A stretch of 64,000 nt of DNA from Pezicula radicicola (lineage: Eukaryota > Ascomycota > Leotiomycetes > Helotiales > Dermateaceae): contig PDUO01000018.1 of NCBI GenBank assembly GCA_003008705.1, positions 150,630 to 214,629 on the forward strand, in the 5' to 3' direction. A program made the position numbers and the translations under genes. Numbering within the stretch: position 1 is the first letter of the stretch; each line of letters starts with the position of its first letter. Under the pieces are notes generated by a model. It did no database searches. It had not been told where the DNA came from and worked only from the letters and a program-made list of their open reading frames with translations. This document shows, piece after piece, positions 22,890 through 35,810 of the stretch.

Positions 22890-24338
22890 CTAGGGGAAAT
22901 ATGGAAGACTTCCCTCGTAGCCAAGCTCATCATCATAGTCACTCACTGTTCCGGTTTGTCTCTCGTCTCTCATCGACTGTTCCTCATCCTCATTATCAGT
23001 CCTGTCAAATTCGTCACCCTTACTCCCAACTGCATACTTTGCAATTTGGTCTTCCCAAAAAGTGATCGCTTCATCAGAGAGCTCCATATCACACATCATA
23101 TCAAAGACGTTAACTCGGTTCCTCACCATGTCTCCCTTCTCGTCTCGAATGTCTTGCCAGGAAGAGACGGGGAATCTGTGTGGCTGCTGGGTATACAGTT
23201 CAGCGATTCTAACAAGACCTACGCAGAAGTCTATATAATGAGAAATCTCGTCAAAGTCCACTGATCCACGTGCTTGACGGAACTCAATTGTTGGAGCTTT
23301 TACCATTTGCCTAACAAGTGTTGTAAAATTGACAAGGCGGTCTCTATTTCCAAATCCATCATCATCTGGTGGATAATTCATGAATATAGATAGTGCTTTT
23401 GCGTTATCTTGATCATCGAGATAGTCAGAGATTGCCTCGATTTCGTGATTAGATTGGATTGCTCGCGTGGAGCAGTCTCTATCTGAGAATTTAGTAGATT
23501 TTGGTAAAGCAGGCTCGTCGTAAAAATAGGAGAAGTTACGACGTATTAGGGCTTTACGGTTGCTTTCTATATTGTTGTATGCTACTTGATGGTCTGGCTG
23601 TCGACAAGATGGGTGCAGTCGAGATATTTCTTCCTCGTAGATGAGGATGATTTTCGCGAGAGTTCGTAAGACTGCAATGTCATCGGGAGCTTGGACGTGG
23701 ACGTGAAGACCACATTGGTTGGTGAGGAATGGTGCACCTTGAATTCTTCTATCGTCTCTATTTAGGGGATCCAAAATTTTGGCAATCTCCTGCTTGTCTG
23801 CCTCTTTGCCAGTATTTAAAACTCTGGAGACTATCTCAACTCTGTAAGAATCCCAGTCTTGCTTATTCTCTTCAGTAACAAGTTCAGGGAGCCAGAAAGG
23901 AAGATTCTTTGAGCCGACACCACAGACACTGTGATTATTAGTGATAAACCACTTCCCGTAATCAAGTTTCGTTTTGTCCCTTCTTGTTAGAGTGCCTTTT
24001 ACACCGATATCAGGAATTGCCGACCGGACTTTCCGCCGAACGATTTCTTGAGGTTGGGTTGTGTATTGCTGTGGTCGAGAACTATTCGAAGGTAATGCCC
24101 AGCTATTGTATGCATGATTTGGTAATTCCCATTCTGGAATGAGAGATAATGGGTTTCCTTTTCGGATCCTTAATGGGAGGTTCTTTACTATTTTAGCATC
24201 TGGTTGAACAAGATATCCGCCGTTGACACCGCGTTTTAACTCAGCTTCGGTGAAAGCGAACACAAATTCTAGCTCGATGCCATATGTTAGGTTCTTTTTG
24301 AGGGTGGATTGCGCATCTTTTGAAGGGCGCTTCGACAT
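22890..24338 (-). CDS. Putative amidoligase-family protein
   Basis: Single-exon gene of 482 residues from the ATG at 24338; the frame also opens at a GTG at 24356, which I did not use. Motifs resemble the fungal amidoligase family (PF12224 type, carboxylate-amine ligase fold related to glutamate-cysteine ligase): YGIELEFVFAF near residue 20, NQCGLHVHVQAPDD near 210 and TIEFRQARGS near 355. The family is predicted to form amide bonds between amino groups and carboxylates using ATP; no fungal substrate is known to me. The C-terminus is acidic (DRTDNEDEEQ). It lies convergent to the broken amidohydrolase, with 143 bases between them. Confidence 0.75.
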   Translation of the reverse strand: MSKRPSKDAQSTLKKNLTYGIELEFVFAFTEAELKRGVNGGYLVQPDAKIVKNLPLRIRKGNPLSLIPEWELPNHAYNSWALPSNSSRPQQYTTQPQEIVRRKVRSAIPDIGVKGTLTRRDKTKLDYGKWFITNNHSVCGVGSKNLPFWLPELVTEENKQDWDSYRVEIVSRVLNTGKEADKQEIAKILDPLNRDDRRIQGAPFLTNQCGLHVHVQAPDDIAVLRTLAKIILIYEEEISRLHPSCRQPDHQVAYNNIESNRKALIRRNFSYFYDEPALPKSTKFSDRDCSTRAIQSNHEIEAISDYLDDQDNAKALSIFMNYPPDDDGFGNRDRLVNFTTLVRQMVKAPTIEFRQARGSVDFDEISHYIDFCVGLVRIAELYTQQPHRFPVSSWQDIRDEKGDMVRNRVNVFDMMCDMELSDEAITFWEDQIAKYAVGSKGDEFDRTDNEDEEQSMRDERQTGTVSDYDDELGYEGSLPYFP

Positions 24339-24774
24339 TTGAGAGGAAGTGGACACAAGTATAGGACAAATGAAGATTGAAAAAACTGTGATTTAGAAAA
24401 AGGTACTGAGGAATACAAATTGAGATGTGATTGACGTAGTATAGATTGTCTTAATGTTAGAGTCCCTTTGTTGCCTTTGAACGCAACTTCCGATCTTTGA
24501 CGAGCTTCGAGGGGTATAACCGACCGGAATGAGAAAATGAGAAGTGTAATTCATGAAAACAGGTCTTGAGACAAAGAAGTAACTTCAAACCACCATTTTG
24601 ATGATACTTAAAAAGTCAGTAATCATGAGAGACCGCTATGACTTTTTTCTTGATATTAATCTATGGTTCCTTTTGTCACTCTCAGGTTGCTTTGAGGTAA
24701 ATCAAATTAGCTCTTTCCGTATTGGTGCTCTGATTTGAACTTCCTGGCAATGAGACTTGGTAAAGTTGCAATCC
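24339..24774. other. Intergenic region
   Basis: 5' flank of the amidoligase-type gene and 3' flank of the monocarboxylate-type transporter. Nothing specific was seen. Confidence 0.5.
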
Positions 24775-26219
24775 TCAGAACTTGACAGTAGGTCTCCATC
24801 CTTTGGCCATAACCCTTGCCGTGACGATCATTACAAAGGCACCAGCATATACACTCCCAACAAACACAATGGTCCCCCAATACCTCCCCCCGTTCCGCTC
24901 AATGATCTCTCCTACAATTGGAACTCCTGTCAAACAACTGATGCTCACTATTGTATAGCATGTGGCGTAGTATCGACCATAAACTTCAGTTTCACACAGT
25001 TGGCCAATACAAACAGGTGCCAAACTAATACCTCCACCGCTCGCGAAGCCAAATAGGGGAGCATAAACCACAAGACCAGGTTTTGAGTATCCAGCAGGCA
25101 GCCAAATTGCGAAAGATGAGATCATGATTATCACTATGGATATTATGAGGGCGTTGTAGCGCCCGATCTTGTCTGCATAGTAGCCAGGAATCCAACGACC
25201 AAATACGGATCCTACATTCAAGATGACAAGAATTTGAGCTGCAAAAGCCTGGGAGAATCCTTCCTCAAGAGCATATGTGCTGATATAGGTCAATGGCACA
25301 AACAATCCCCATTCCATTAGAAAAAGTCCAATTGTTGTAAGAAGGAATACAGTGTTCTTGAAGATGCGGAAGTCAGGATGAGCATTGCTATTCTCTCCTG
25401 GGGGAAGCCGAGAGGAAATCAGAATATTTGCTATTATGCAGGCAAAGAGGAAGATGAAACCTATGATGCGAGTGCTCCATGCAAAACCAACTTCGGGAAT
25501 TGTCTTCTGAAGTAGTAGTGGGAATATAATGCCTCCTACAGATCCGCCTGTCGCAGCAATTCCTGTGGCTGTACGTCGCTTGACTTTGAAGAAATGACCA
25601 ATGACAGCAAAGGATGGAGTGAATAGAAGAGAACATCCAACGCCCCCCAGGATACTAAATGCTAGCAGGAAATGCCAGTACTCTGCAACGTTTCAGTACA
25701 AATTTCAATTACCTGAAAGTAGCGAAATAATTTACCTGTACAGATACCAAGCAGCATCATCGAAGTAACCGAGCAGGTTGACCCGGCGAGGATTAAATAT
25801 CTTGGGCCATACTTATCGAAGACAGGGCCGATATAAATCCCACAGAAGTATGCCAAAAAGATGTAGACTGAGAACAGCCATCCAATCGTCCCATCAGTGT
25901 AGTTCACTAACTGATGCGCAGAAATATATGCCTGAAATTGAGAGAAGGTGTTCATGACTCCAAATGAGGCCAGCATTGTGCACCAACAACCAAAGACAAC
26001 CAGCCATGCTTTCAAGCCCCCTTCTGGATAATCGACTTCAGGCTTTTCGTCCAACTGTGGTGAGTATGGCTGTACCTCGTTATTAACCCTAGATGTTTCA
26101 ACAACACTTGATACATCTTTGAACTCGCTACCTGCGAACTTGTAAGAGTAGTCGCCTATAGCACTCTCAATACCAGGAGTACTGTTCGCATCAGTCTCCT
26201 GTATAACTTCCACTGCCAT
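24775..26219 (-). CDS. MFS transporter, monocarboxylate (MCT/Mch)-like
   Basis: Two exons on the minus strand, 26219-25736 and 25682-24775, give 463 residues from the ATG at 26219. A hydrophilic N-terminus of about 70 residues precedes PEGGLKAWLVVFGCW, the helix 1 signature of fungal monocarboxylate-type MFS proteins. GWLFSVYIFLAYFCG, GPVFDKYGPRYLILAG and the mid-protein KVKRRTATGIAATGGSVGG also fit the family. About 12 helices are expected. Fungal members often do not carry monocarboxylates despite the name, and some carry riboflavin or metabolites, so the substrate is open. The junction GICTEYWHFLLAFSILGGVG keeps the membrane helix intact. Confidence 0.85.
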
Positions 26220-27156
26220 GCGCTCGCTCAAGTGACTAAGAGCAATGACTATCCGTTCTGACTACTTTAGGAAACTTGAGGCCATTTAAGTCGCGAGTCA
26301 ACAGGTTGGTCCTTGGTGCCTTGAGAATATGGAGGAGTCGTACGAGTATTTCCAACTCCCAGAGAAGAGAGTTCAAACAGACGGTCCGATTTTTCCAGTT
26401 TGATCCGAATGACTAGTTTGATGTCTTCCAGAAAATAGTGGAGTTTATGCGACCCTAGCCCCCACTCATGGTTTCTAAGCGGCAGCTAAGCAAGTATCTC
26501 CGGAATTGCTTGATCTTCTGCTCTCCGTCGCTCAAAAGTCAATTCAAATGTCCAGTCTAAAGTGGGGGATTTTCATTGCAATGAGTTGAAGGAGGAAAAT
26601 ATCAGAAAAATCGACACATGACTACCTAGCTATATATTTTACTTCACAATCCAGAAAAATACTGTGGTCAAGAAGAACCATCTTCATCTTCGAGACTACT
26701 TGCCCCTTTCAGATGGTGACATTCATGGGCTGCGCAGCAACAGAGTCGGCAGGCAGGATGGATACTTATTGCTTATCCCATGAATTAAGGTTCCGGCCAG
26801 ATCCTTATGTGGCCTGTAAAGCCCTGCAATTGGGGTTCGTTTGCGGGTTATCGACGGGTTTACAGGGCCGAGCATGCCACGGCAGCGTATTCTATGGGGC
26901 TTAATTATTCTCTCCGGAAGCACAGCAAGGATCTTTTCGAACGGATCACGAAGCCAACAAGGACATGGAGGACATGGAGAGGCGAGACAATACAGTAAGA
27001 TCTAAATAAAGCGGGTGTCGCATCCAACCTCGAAATGGTCGCGGCTCTATCTCTTACACATCCCTCATTCTTAGCTACGAGCAGTAGCAAAAGACCCCTC
27101 TCATCGCAGGTCGAAGCCACTCATTTATATACCACCGAATATTCTTAACCGCTAAA
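26220..27156. other. Divergent promoter region between two transporter genes
   Basis: 937 bases between the monocarboxylate-type transporter (-) and the NCS1 permease (+). Divergent layout allows shared regulation. Only non-conserved short frames occur. Confidence 0.5.
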
Positions 27157-28786
27157 ATGGCGATAGAGGATAAGGATATTACGCAAGAGACCTATGCGAA
27201 GGAGCTCAACAACAAGGACTTGGAGAAAAACTTCGAGGATACTCCAGCCGAGTCCATCAAAGAAGAAGATGCCATCGCAAAAAGGTTTCCTATGATGAGG
27301 AAATTGGCTACTTATGGTGTAGAATTGAGAGGTATTCAGCCAGTTCCAGTAGAAGAGAGAAAGGATACACGGATTATCAACCTATTCTCTCTGTGGTTTA
27401 CTGCTTCAACATGTCTTCTACCGTAAGAGCCAGCTGTTCCATATGTTTTATAGAACTTTTCTGATGATAGAGTAGAATTGCCACCGGAATGTCTGGTACC
27501 CTCAGCTACGGACTTAGTCTTCGTGATGCTTCACTCATCATCATTTTCTTTACACTTCTCTCCTGCACGCCAGTAGCATGGATGGGAATGATGGGACCCA
27601 AGACTGGCATGAGACAGATGATCCAGGCTAGATACTACTTCGGACTCTACCTTATTGCTATTATCGTTCTTCTACAGCTTGCAACGCTTACCGGTTTTAC
27701 TATCATATCGGCAATCGTTAGTGGTCAAACACTTAGTGCCATCAGTGGAGGTAGCTTGAGCTTGTCCGTTGGTATCGTCATTACAGCATTGATTGGACTT
27801 GGAATTTCCTTCATGGGATATAAATTCCTCCATAACTTTGAGCGCTACTCCTGGATCCCTACTCTGATTGCCATTGTTATCACAGTTGGCTGCGGTGGAA
27901 AGGACCTGTTCTTGCAAGCCGAGACTGAGGCACCAGCTGCAAGCACCATCCTCTCCTATGGATCGATTGTAGCTGGTTTCTTGATCTCATGGTCAACCCT
28001 TGTCTCTGATTTTGCAGTCTACATCAGCCCAGAAGTTCCAAAGTAAGTGGAACAACCAACCCTCACACAACGCAATTCTAACACTTACACAGAATTCGTA
28101 TCTTCTCCTATGTCTATGTTGGACTTGCTCTTCCCACAATACTACTCATGATTCTCGGAGCAGCTATCGGAGGCGCAGTCCCTAACGTTCCCGCATGGGC
28201 AGCAGCCGACCTGGCAGATTCAACAGGAGGAGTCATGCGCGCCATGCTTCTACCCGCCGGGGGCTTCGGAAAATTCGTGGCTGTCCTCCTCGCATTCAGT
28301 GTCATTGGAAATGTTGGCGCCTCCCTTTATTCCGTCTCGGTCAACTTCCAAGTCGTTTTGCCCTTCCTCGTATACGTCCCACGCTACGTGTTCTCCATCG
28401 TTATCACGGCCATCCTCATCCCAGTTTCCATTGTGGTAGCCAAGAACTTCTATGAGTCACTTGGAAACTTCCTTGGTGTTATTGGATATTGGGCTGCTGC
28501 TTTTATTGGTATTTCTCTTACTGAACATCATTTCTTTAGAAATGGTGATCCTGCTAGTTATGATCCATCTATTTGGAATGTAGGTAGTAAGTTGCCTATG
28601 GGTATCGCTGCTTTGGCAAGCGGTGCATTGTCATTCGCAATCATCATTCCTTGTATGGATGAGGTTTGGTATACTGGACCTATCGCTAAGACTACAGGAG
28701 ATATCGGGTTTGAAGTTGGCTTTGTTGCGAGTATTCTCTTGTATATTCCATTGAGAACTTTGGAGAAGAAACTTACTGGTAGATAA
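27157..28786 (+). CDS. NCS1 purine-cytosine permease (Fcy type)
   Basis: Three exons, 27157-27422, 27476-28042 and 28093-28786, give 508 residues. Motifs are those of the Fcy branch of the nucleobase:cation symporter-1 family: PVPVEERKDTRIINLFSLWF before helix 1, LPIATGMSGTLSYGLSL across the first junction, GPKTGMRQMIQARYYFG, and GFLISWSTLVSDFAVYISPEVPK in the middle. About 12 helices are expected in the plasma membrane. Members carry adenine, guanine, hypoxanthine or cytosine with protons. A soluble acidic N-terminus of about 60 residues is normal. It is divergent from the monocarboxylate-type transporter. The second intron lies in the loop after PEVPK and leaves frame intact (PKIRIFSYVYVGL). 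Confidence 0.88.
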
Positions 28787-30710
28787 AAAGTTTTTGCTGT
28801 ATATTTCATGCGAAGGACGGGAAAAGCTGGTCTGGTTTTTGAAAATAGAGAGATTGGATATGTTACATTCCAGAAGAAGCTTTAGTCGCGTTGTATATGT
28901 TTGTTGTTTTATCGGAGAAGCTACTGTAGCTGCTCTTGGTAATGATGCAAGCCTCGTTGCCGTTATTACTGTCTTACCCGTCAATTTCCGAGTTGTGACT
29001 GGACCACCATGATCTAGCAAACAAAAAGTCAGGCTGTGCAGGATCGCAAATAGGGAAGACGAGTAAGATGTTTTGCAAGGTACAGGACTTGAATTTAGGG
29101 TGTTTGTTTCAAAGGATTAGCCATGGTTCTTACAGGTCGACAATGGACAACTCAACAAGCACAACTTTCTTTATCAACTGGATCTTCTTGCTAGCCTTCA
29201 AGCCTGGGTTACGTAAGGCCTTTTCTTAAGAGTTTAAATAGTGGCGGGAGGATGCCATGTCCAAGAGAAGCTCAGATGGTTTGCACTAAGCATGGGTATG
29301 CTTTTCTTACTTTGGAAAAGCGTCATTTGTCCTTTTACACTAAACTCAGGAAAATAAACTCTGAGCTTTCTTCAATGTAGATATTTTTCAGCCGCTCGAG
29401 CAGAATATGTATGAGTCGCATAATTCTAAGAGTCTTAAGTACAACAGAGCAATTTGAACAATATCGTGATACCTCAATACCACTGGTCAGTTGCTTACGA
29501 GCTCCCCGCTGATAAGTACCTATGATATCGCTGGGTAAAGCTGTTCGAGTTTATGGATTCTTTACTATTTCCAACACTATTTGGGTTATTGAACAAACAA
29601 GCGCATGTCAAATCTAGCCTCACTCTGACCTGGAATGTACTTTGTGTGCTAAGGAAGGAGTTTCTTCTGTTTTCTTGTTCCACGGCATGCACGTGAAGCC
29701 AGATCGCAGTGGTGACAGGAAATGCATCCAACAAAGAAAAGAAGAATTCTACTGGCTTTACTATTTAAATGTAGCAAACATTGATGAAACAGGATGGTGT
29801 CTGCTTTGGTCAGTACGAATACTGTACTGTGTGCTGCCTGTATGAATTGGTAGGGTGCCGTTGCTGGGTTTCGATCAAACCCCTCCATTCCTTCCCAATC
29901 CCAATCCCAATCGTACCCCCCCCCCACATCAGCTCGGCCAGCTCGGCCAGCACAGCCAGGCTCCAGCCAGCCTAGAGATAGTGACACATTCCCAAGCGAC
30001 CACGTCCAGCTATAACTACAAACCGCGTCCCCCAGAGACACACTCCTCTACTGCTCAGGAGACGGGTTCCAGTAGGGCCCCCTCCCCCCCGCCTTCAACA
30101 GGCCGAGTGCGTGTTTGTTTGTGCTTGGATTGAGTTTCATGGTGCCGCTCTTCCCACCACCACCATCCCACCAACACCACCTTCCTGCCACCTTCCTGCC
30201 ACCACATGGAGCTATGGACTCTTCTGTGTGTGCATCAGTAAACAAGGGCAGGGACGTCGCCGGGCAAGGCCTCTTCAATAATTCGTCCAGCATGGAGCTT
30301 TGTTTATTAATCGCGTCGACATGGAGGTCTGCCCTCATGCTGGTTGGTGAGGTTGTTTTGGCTCCTCGTGCAGCTAAATTAGACCAAGCTCTCAAAAGCG
30401 ACAAGGATTGTACAGTACTCGCGCACAAAAACCCGTCTTTTCTGCATCGGAATCTCTCCACCACAACAACAGTTAGTAACTTCTACTGTTCTTCTCCGTC
30501 GTCCTGCGTTGAACCGTCTTTGTTGCTTTGGATATCAGTTGACGCCTTCACTGTGCAGTCAGTTATTATATAACCCGAACCCCATATCTACCGCAAAACC
30601 GCGTCCAAACGCTTCCTCCTCAAGCTCAATAGTTCGGACCTCCTTTTCAGTGGTATCTACGCGCTCTCGACCTGAAGTCAATTGACTACAGTCGCCAGCA
30701 AGTCGCACAA
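28787..30710. other. Long intergenic region with low-complexity 3' part
   Basis: The first kilobase is featureless. From about 29880 to 30710 the sequence is rich in C and CT tracts with short repeats (CCAATCCCAATCCC, AGCTCGGCC twice near 29934, CTTCCTGCCAC twice near 30180). This is the promoter and probable 5' leader of the CCCH gene. The 152-codon frame at 30115-30573 is of low complexity and I do not call it. Confidence 0.5.
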
Positions 30711-33013
30711 ATGGCTCTATCAAGTAAGACCGAGAGGGCTCTTGAGCTGGCTAACCATGTAAGTGTGGTTATGCTCATCTAGTTCCTCGCAGATGCCCCC
30801 CCACCCCCCGGCATGCACCTCAGTACCTTTATGCGATACATATAATTCCGTCTTAATCCTAATGTATGTCCATTTACTAGGCTCTATCCATGCTGTATGC
30901 AACGGATTATTTCACTGAGGACGAATGGATCCAGATAGATGCCCTGATGCACAAGGGAAAGTATGTCTGGACCCAAGGTCCGCCTACATGCGATCTCCTG
31001 GACAGCTCACCATTAATGGTATCTTCCAGTCAGCGAGCTGGGCACAGAGGTACCCAGGCCGTCATTCTCGGAAATTCCACGACGCTTCCAACGCCCCCCG
31101 AGAGTCGGTTTAGAGACACAGGGTCCCCTCTTGGAGGGCCAAACTACAATGACACTCCCCTGGTTGATTTCTCGGCGGCAGAAACATCGGAGCCTTCTCA
31201 TTCTTCTCTTTCGCGATCGACTTTTCCAAGTACGAGTTCGAAGAAACCTGATCCTCTCACAAAAGCCAACCTCAACACTATCCCTCAGGCACCAAAGACA
31301 ACCCCGCGAGAGCGGCCGAATATTAATGAGCTCAAAGAGGAATACAAGAGAAGAAACGGACGGGCCCCTAAGAGTATAGCAGACGTATGGCAGCCAAACA
31401 ATCCTGAGCACTGGTCAAACAGATGGTTCCCCAAACCAGCATCCCATACGTCCTCAGCCAATGGTGTAGTCACTGGAGCACCAACTGGTTCCAAGTCGAC
31501 TATTGTCTCGAAGTCTGTTAAAACTGGCCCTTCGGATCCTACACTTCAAGTCGAAATGGGCAGACTCCTTGTTGCTCAGAAAACCGTCGAAGTGCCACAC
31601 AACAATAAAGGCCCAAAAATATCTATACTAAAAGGCGACACCTTTAAATACATTAAGCAGGTATCTGGACCCATGCACTATGGACTAAATTTGCGTTCAA
31701 ATCAAACTGGCCAAGTCAACGAAGATGTTTTTAAGAGTAGCAACGGCCAGTATACGGAAGCCGTGGTCCCAGTACAACGGCCTACCACAAAGAGGATTAG
31801 ACACGCAAGTATGACAAGTATCGACCTTCGAGAGGGGATAGACAATATGGTAGAGATGAATGCCGCAGAGTGGAACGAGCAAAGCGATGACGATGATGAA
31901 TCGGTTGCTTCTCAGTTAACCAAAGTAGCTACGTCTTCCAATGTCTTTCCCGAGGAAAGGGTCGTTGATTGGGCCGAAGAAATGAACGCTATCATGGAGG
32001 CACCCCAAGAGGAACAGCAAGAAGTGATTAAGACCGCAGATTACAAGGACTCAAAGTCAGAAGATCGTGCGGCTGTCATAAAGGGTGTAAGCGAGGTTTT
32101 CGAGGAAAAGGTAATTTAATCCCATAATACATATCGTTGGGAGAGCTGCGATTAACACCTTGGACAGTTCCAGAAATATATGAACGGCCGAGACGAGAAT
32201 ACCAACGGGAATACGAACGGAGCACTTCCTGTTTCCCCCGTTGAGAAACCAAACAGAACTTCAAGAACTCCTTGGGCAAAAAACGCCAATTTAGATCATG
32301 TTCCCTTGGCAGAGGCTGTTAAGCCCGTTAAGAGACAGACCTGTTGGTAAGTTCAACCGTTAAAATGTCCAAACTTTTTGTCTAGTCAATGTCCAAAGCT
32401 AATTAAACGTAGGTTCTGGCAATACAAGACATGCCGTTTCACGGCAGAAGAGTGCCACGATTTACACGAACTCAGTGATGCTGTGCCTGTGTTAAAAAAC
32501 GGGAGGCCGACCTGGGGAGCGGCAACTGATGTTGTCACCGCTGAAGTGCCTACGTCCTCGGCTCCTTTGAGGTCTATTGATTTGCTACCACCAGTTCCTG
32601 ATCCTCAAGGACGCCGTTACATATGCCACTTTTGGGCCAATGGCCATTGTACCAAGAGCGATGACGAATGTAAGTACTTGCACTCTAATGCAGGTGAGCG
32701 CATTGCCTTTGCTCCAGCGATCGAGAAAAGGATGCAAAGAACAAACAAGTCCTCATTTTCGAGCTGGAACGATGTTGGGTTCGAGAAAGCCAAAGACATG
32801 AAACCATGGCGGGATGTTTCGACAACAGATTCAAGCAAACAAACTGCTACTGCGGCTAAAAACCTTTTCAGTTTGTTAGACGACGAAGGTGATACCACCA
32901 CCGATGACCTTGAAACGGGTGTCTCGTCGGTTGGGCCTGAAAGTGTGGAGCAAACAGCACCGTCAAGCTGGGATGCTGGTGGTGTTGAAGATGAGGTACC
33001 TGGATACTGGTGA
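30711..33013 (+). CDS. CCCH-type zinc-finger protein, 685 aa
   Basis: Four exons: 30711-30758, 30881-32110, 32168-32346 and 32413-33013. The 48-base first exon supplies a good ATG (MALSSKTERALELANH). Two CCCH zinc fingers with C-x7-C-x6-C-x3-H spacing lie near the C-terminus: Cys485, Cys493, Cys500, His504 and Cys557, Cys565, Cys572, His576. The first finger is split by the third intron, and splicing restores it exactly. Upstream is a long, Ser/Pro/Thr-rich, probably disordered region with a basic patch (RPNINELKEEYKRRNGRAPK). Such pairs usually bind RNA; the nature of the target is unknown. A role in RNA metabolism or gene silencing is possible, but I do not recognise a specific orthologue. 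Confidence 0.8.
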
Positions 33014-34559
33014 TTGAAAGGATATTTTCTGGAGATCTCGAAATAGACGTTCTTGGGACGTCGAGTAGTTCTAGGGCTGGAATGCACTAGAAGTAAACCA
33101 GCAGTGATACTCGAAGGCACGGTGTCGCAGATCGCTTGCGCGTATCTTGAGATACGACCATCCCTCCTGAAAGAGTCAAAAGCATCTGGCTATCAACTGC
33201 TCCCAAGCAACAAAATGCTCAATGAAGCACTATTGCCATGATAGTGGCTTGGAGTTGAACATCAAAACAACCTTGTATACTTTCTCTTGAGAATGGGCAG
33301 AGTTTTGTCCAGCGAGGACCCCAAGTGATGCGGGCGAGCTGGACTATAGAGCCTCCCAGAGAATTTCGCCAACCCCGGTTGGAACCTGGAAGGAAAAATC
33401 TACGTTTGGGCCACGTGTTTTCATGCTCTCATCATTACATACATCGTTCACATCCATTACACAACTCAACAACAGCATTACAGGAGAGCAGATTTCTGAC
33501 CCCGGTGTCTCAGGAAGACCATGCAATTAGCACGGGCAGGCTCATCTTTAAATCTGCCAGAAGCAGAGACCTCTACGGAGCAGTGTCGACATCAGAAAAA
33601 ATGTAATGTTTGCCACAGATGGTAAAGAGATGAAAATACGAAATACACGTATTATGAAGCCAGCAACAACCATGAAAATTCCCCTACAAGAGACAAGACT
33701 GAGGTAAGTTGGGCTGCCTACTATTACATCCTAAAGTACTAATCCTCACAAGGTCTTAACTCCAACTGTGTAGGCTCCGGGGAGGGATAATTCGAGCTAT
33801 AAATAATAGCTAGGGCCCGACACGATACAATGTCGATTGTCTGCCCGTGCTGGGAGGCTTTGGTGATTTAGTGGATATGCCTTGGCAACTGGACATCATG
33901 ACCGTCGAATTATCGCCCTAGCAGCTAAAAGATTATGGACTTTAAAAAATACCCGTACCAAAAAAAAAAGCAATCGGTGGTGAAATGATTCCGCTATAAT
34001 TCATCAGGAAAATATATATGGACCCCTAGCTCGATTTTGTCCTTGACATGGGAGAGGGGATGTGGGATGAGAATGGGCAGAAAGACCAAGATAATTCAAG
34101 ACTTGAATACGGGGTTCGATACGGCGTTTGACTTGGGCTGCTTTCTTTTCCTTAAATCTTTTCTCTTATCTCTGGAGTCGACCTATTTCTGTTCTGCTTT
34201 TTATTTTACCGTCCTTTACTATGTCTTCATAATACTCTATAATTTTAAGTCTTATTATTATATATAAAGTAAGTTTACGCTCTATCTATATTTCATACTA
34301 CTAGTTACCAAAAAGCTAGAGCCTAGCCCAGCGCGCTCAACTGACCTATCGGAATACAGTTCAGCCCTATTCTCCTTTGATTTGGAAGGCTCTATATGGG
34401 CCTAGAACGTAATCATTATATTGGTAATTGCAAATGCCGATTTGTCCTTCGAATGACACCACTGAGTCGGCATTAGGACGCTATTATCCAGAGTTTATCC
34501 AACGCACTGGTTAATAGATAGTTCACCTCGTATGATGACACCTAACACCATCACAATAG
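33014..34559. other. Intergenic region leading into the transposon-rich area
   Basis: 3' flank of the CCCH gene, then featureless sequence. The part around 34190-34270 is strongly AT-rich. Short frames (33325-33606, 34037-34267) show no conserved features. Confidence 0.45.
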
Positions 34560-35310
34560 CTGCTACTGTATCGACGTGTCCCGTTATTGGAGGTATCCTA
34601 CCTCTACCTCTTTTCACCAATCGCCTTATCATTGGATCATACCGTCTCTCGGATCTTGAGGCATACCACACCCTCCATAGTCTTTGTCAACAATCGAATC
34701 GCCCGCGAAGGCTTCACGAGTTGCTACGCCACACCATTCCCGTCGCAAACAACAGACCTATTAGACGGTTAGAAGATTACTTAGCCAATTCCTAAGTGGA
34801 TCCATGACTATAATCAATATATGGGCGGAGTTGATATAGCAGATCAACTCTGGAGATCGCACTCTATGACCCCATAATTGGACTTGACTTCCACTCTGGT
34901 ATTGGCTATTACGGGTTGCTATAGTTTAACTAGTGGCAAATGCAATCTCGGAGGCCTAGGGGAGGGAGGGGATGGCTGAAAGCCATGAAAAGGAAGAGCT
35001 AAAGGCTGCGATGCTTGCTAGAAGCTATACACGGGTCAAAGATGAGAACCGTCGGCCATGGAGGGAGGTCTCTATATCCAATATTAAGATCTTCCTGGCA
35101 TGTATATGTGGGAGGCCTCTACGGAAATTCTGGGATTAGCCAATTCATCATGAACCTGTGAAGAGGATAAAATAGGTGCGACTTCAACAAATCAAGAGCA
35201 TGTTCCATGTGTCTGGTGTACCACCACCTAAAAATAAGGATAAAGCTGTTGTACCTAAGGCTAGAGGGCGCCTAGCTCGAAAGACTAGGCTCCCTGCTCG
35301 ATTCAAAGTT
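34560..35310 (+). pseudogene. Eroded piggyBac-like transposase
   Basis: The stretch at 34793-34870 reads KWIHDYNQYMGGVDIADQL, the conserved segment of piggyBac-type transposases that carries the third catalytic Asp, then hits a stop. Upstream in another frame LFTNRLIIG resembles the DN-F-TS-RL segment, and downstream (near 35188-35220) RACSMC resembles the Cys-rich C-terminus. Multiple stops and frameshifts mean it is dead. It is a separate, older copy from the element at 44-46 kb: the conserved segment differs (MGGVDIADQ here, MNGVDRADQ there). Confidence 0.65.
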
Positions 35311-35810
35311 GAAGACGAAGTGGTTACAGGAGTCGGAGCGCGCAAAGGCACGGCAGGAAGATGCAAAACCCAAGGATAAATCATCACGAGAAGAGCTACA
35401 ACCATCTTACCCCTAAGTTGTCGAGCCTACAGCCGATCCCTGGTCCAAATACGGTCTCCAACGATGACCCCAGAGGCCCTCCATCCAGTCTACTTTGGAA
35501 TTAGGGCCACTTACGAGGAAGAAAAAGAGAGCAAATACAAGGAGCGAAACCGAAAATGCGACTGGCTACTCGTTGTATACCCTATTAGCTTCGCGAACAT
35601 GAACGCAAAGAAGAACTAGCGAAATTTCTCCGAGTACAGTGGAGAGAGTATCGTGGAGGCAAAGAAAACCAACTCCAAGAAACGTAAACGGGAGCTGGAG
35701 TTCCTGAGTTCGAATATGCGACCCTGATGGAACCAGACCCATGCTAAAAATTGAGGATGTCGAGGTGTGACAAGGGGTACGATTAGTGGGCAGGCAAAGG
35801 AAATTAATTT
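35311..35810. other. Unassigned sequence between transposon relics
   Basis: Broken frames with no motif I can assign. It may belong to the neighbouring piggyBac or Copia remnants. Confidence 0.4.

Noticed and set aside
30115..30573. 152-codon frame upstream of the CCCH gene
   Set aside because: Low-complexity Pro/His/Ser composition in a C-rich promoter; no conserved features.
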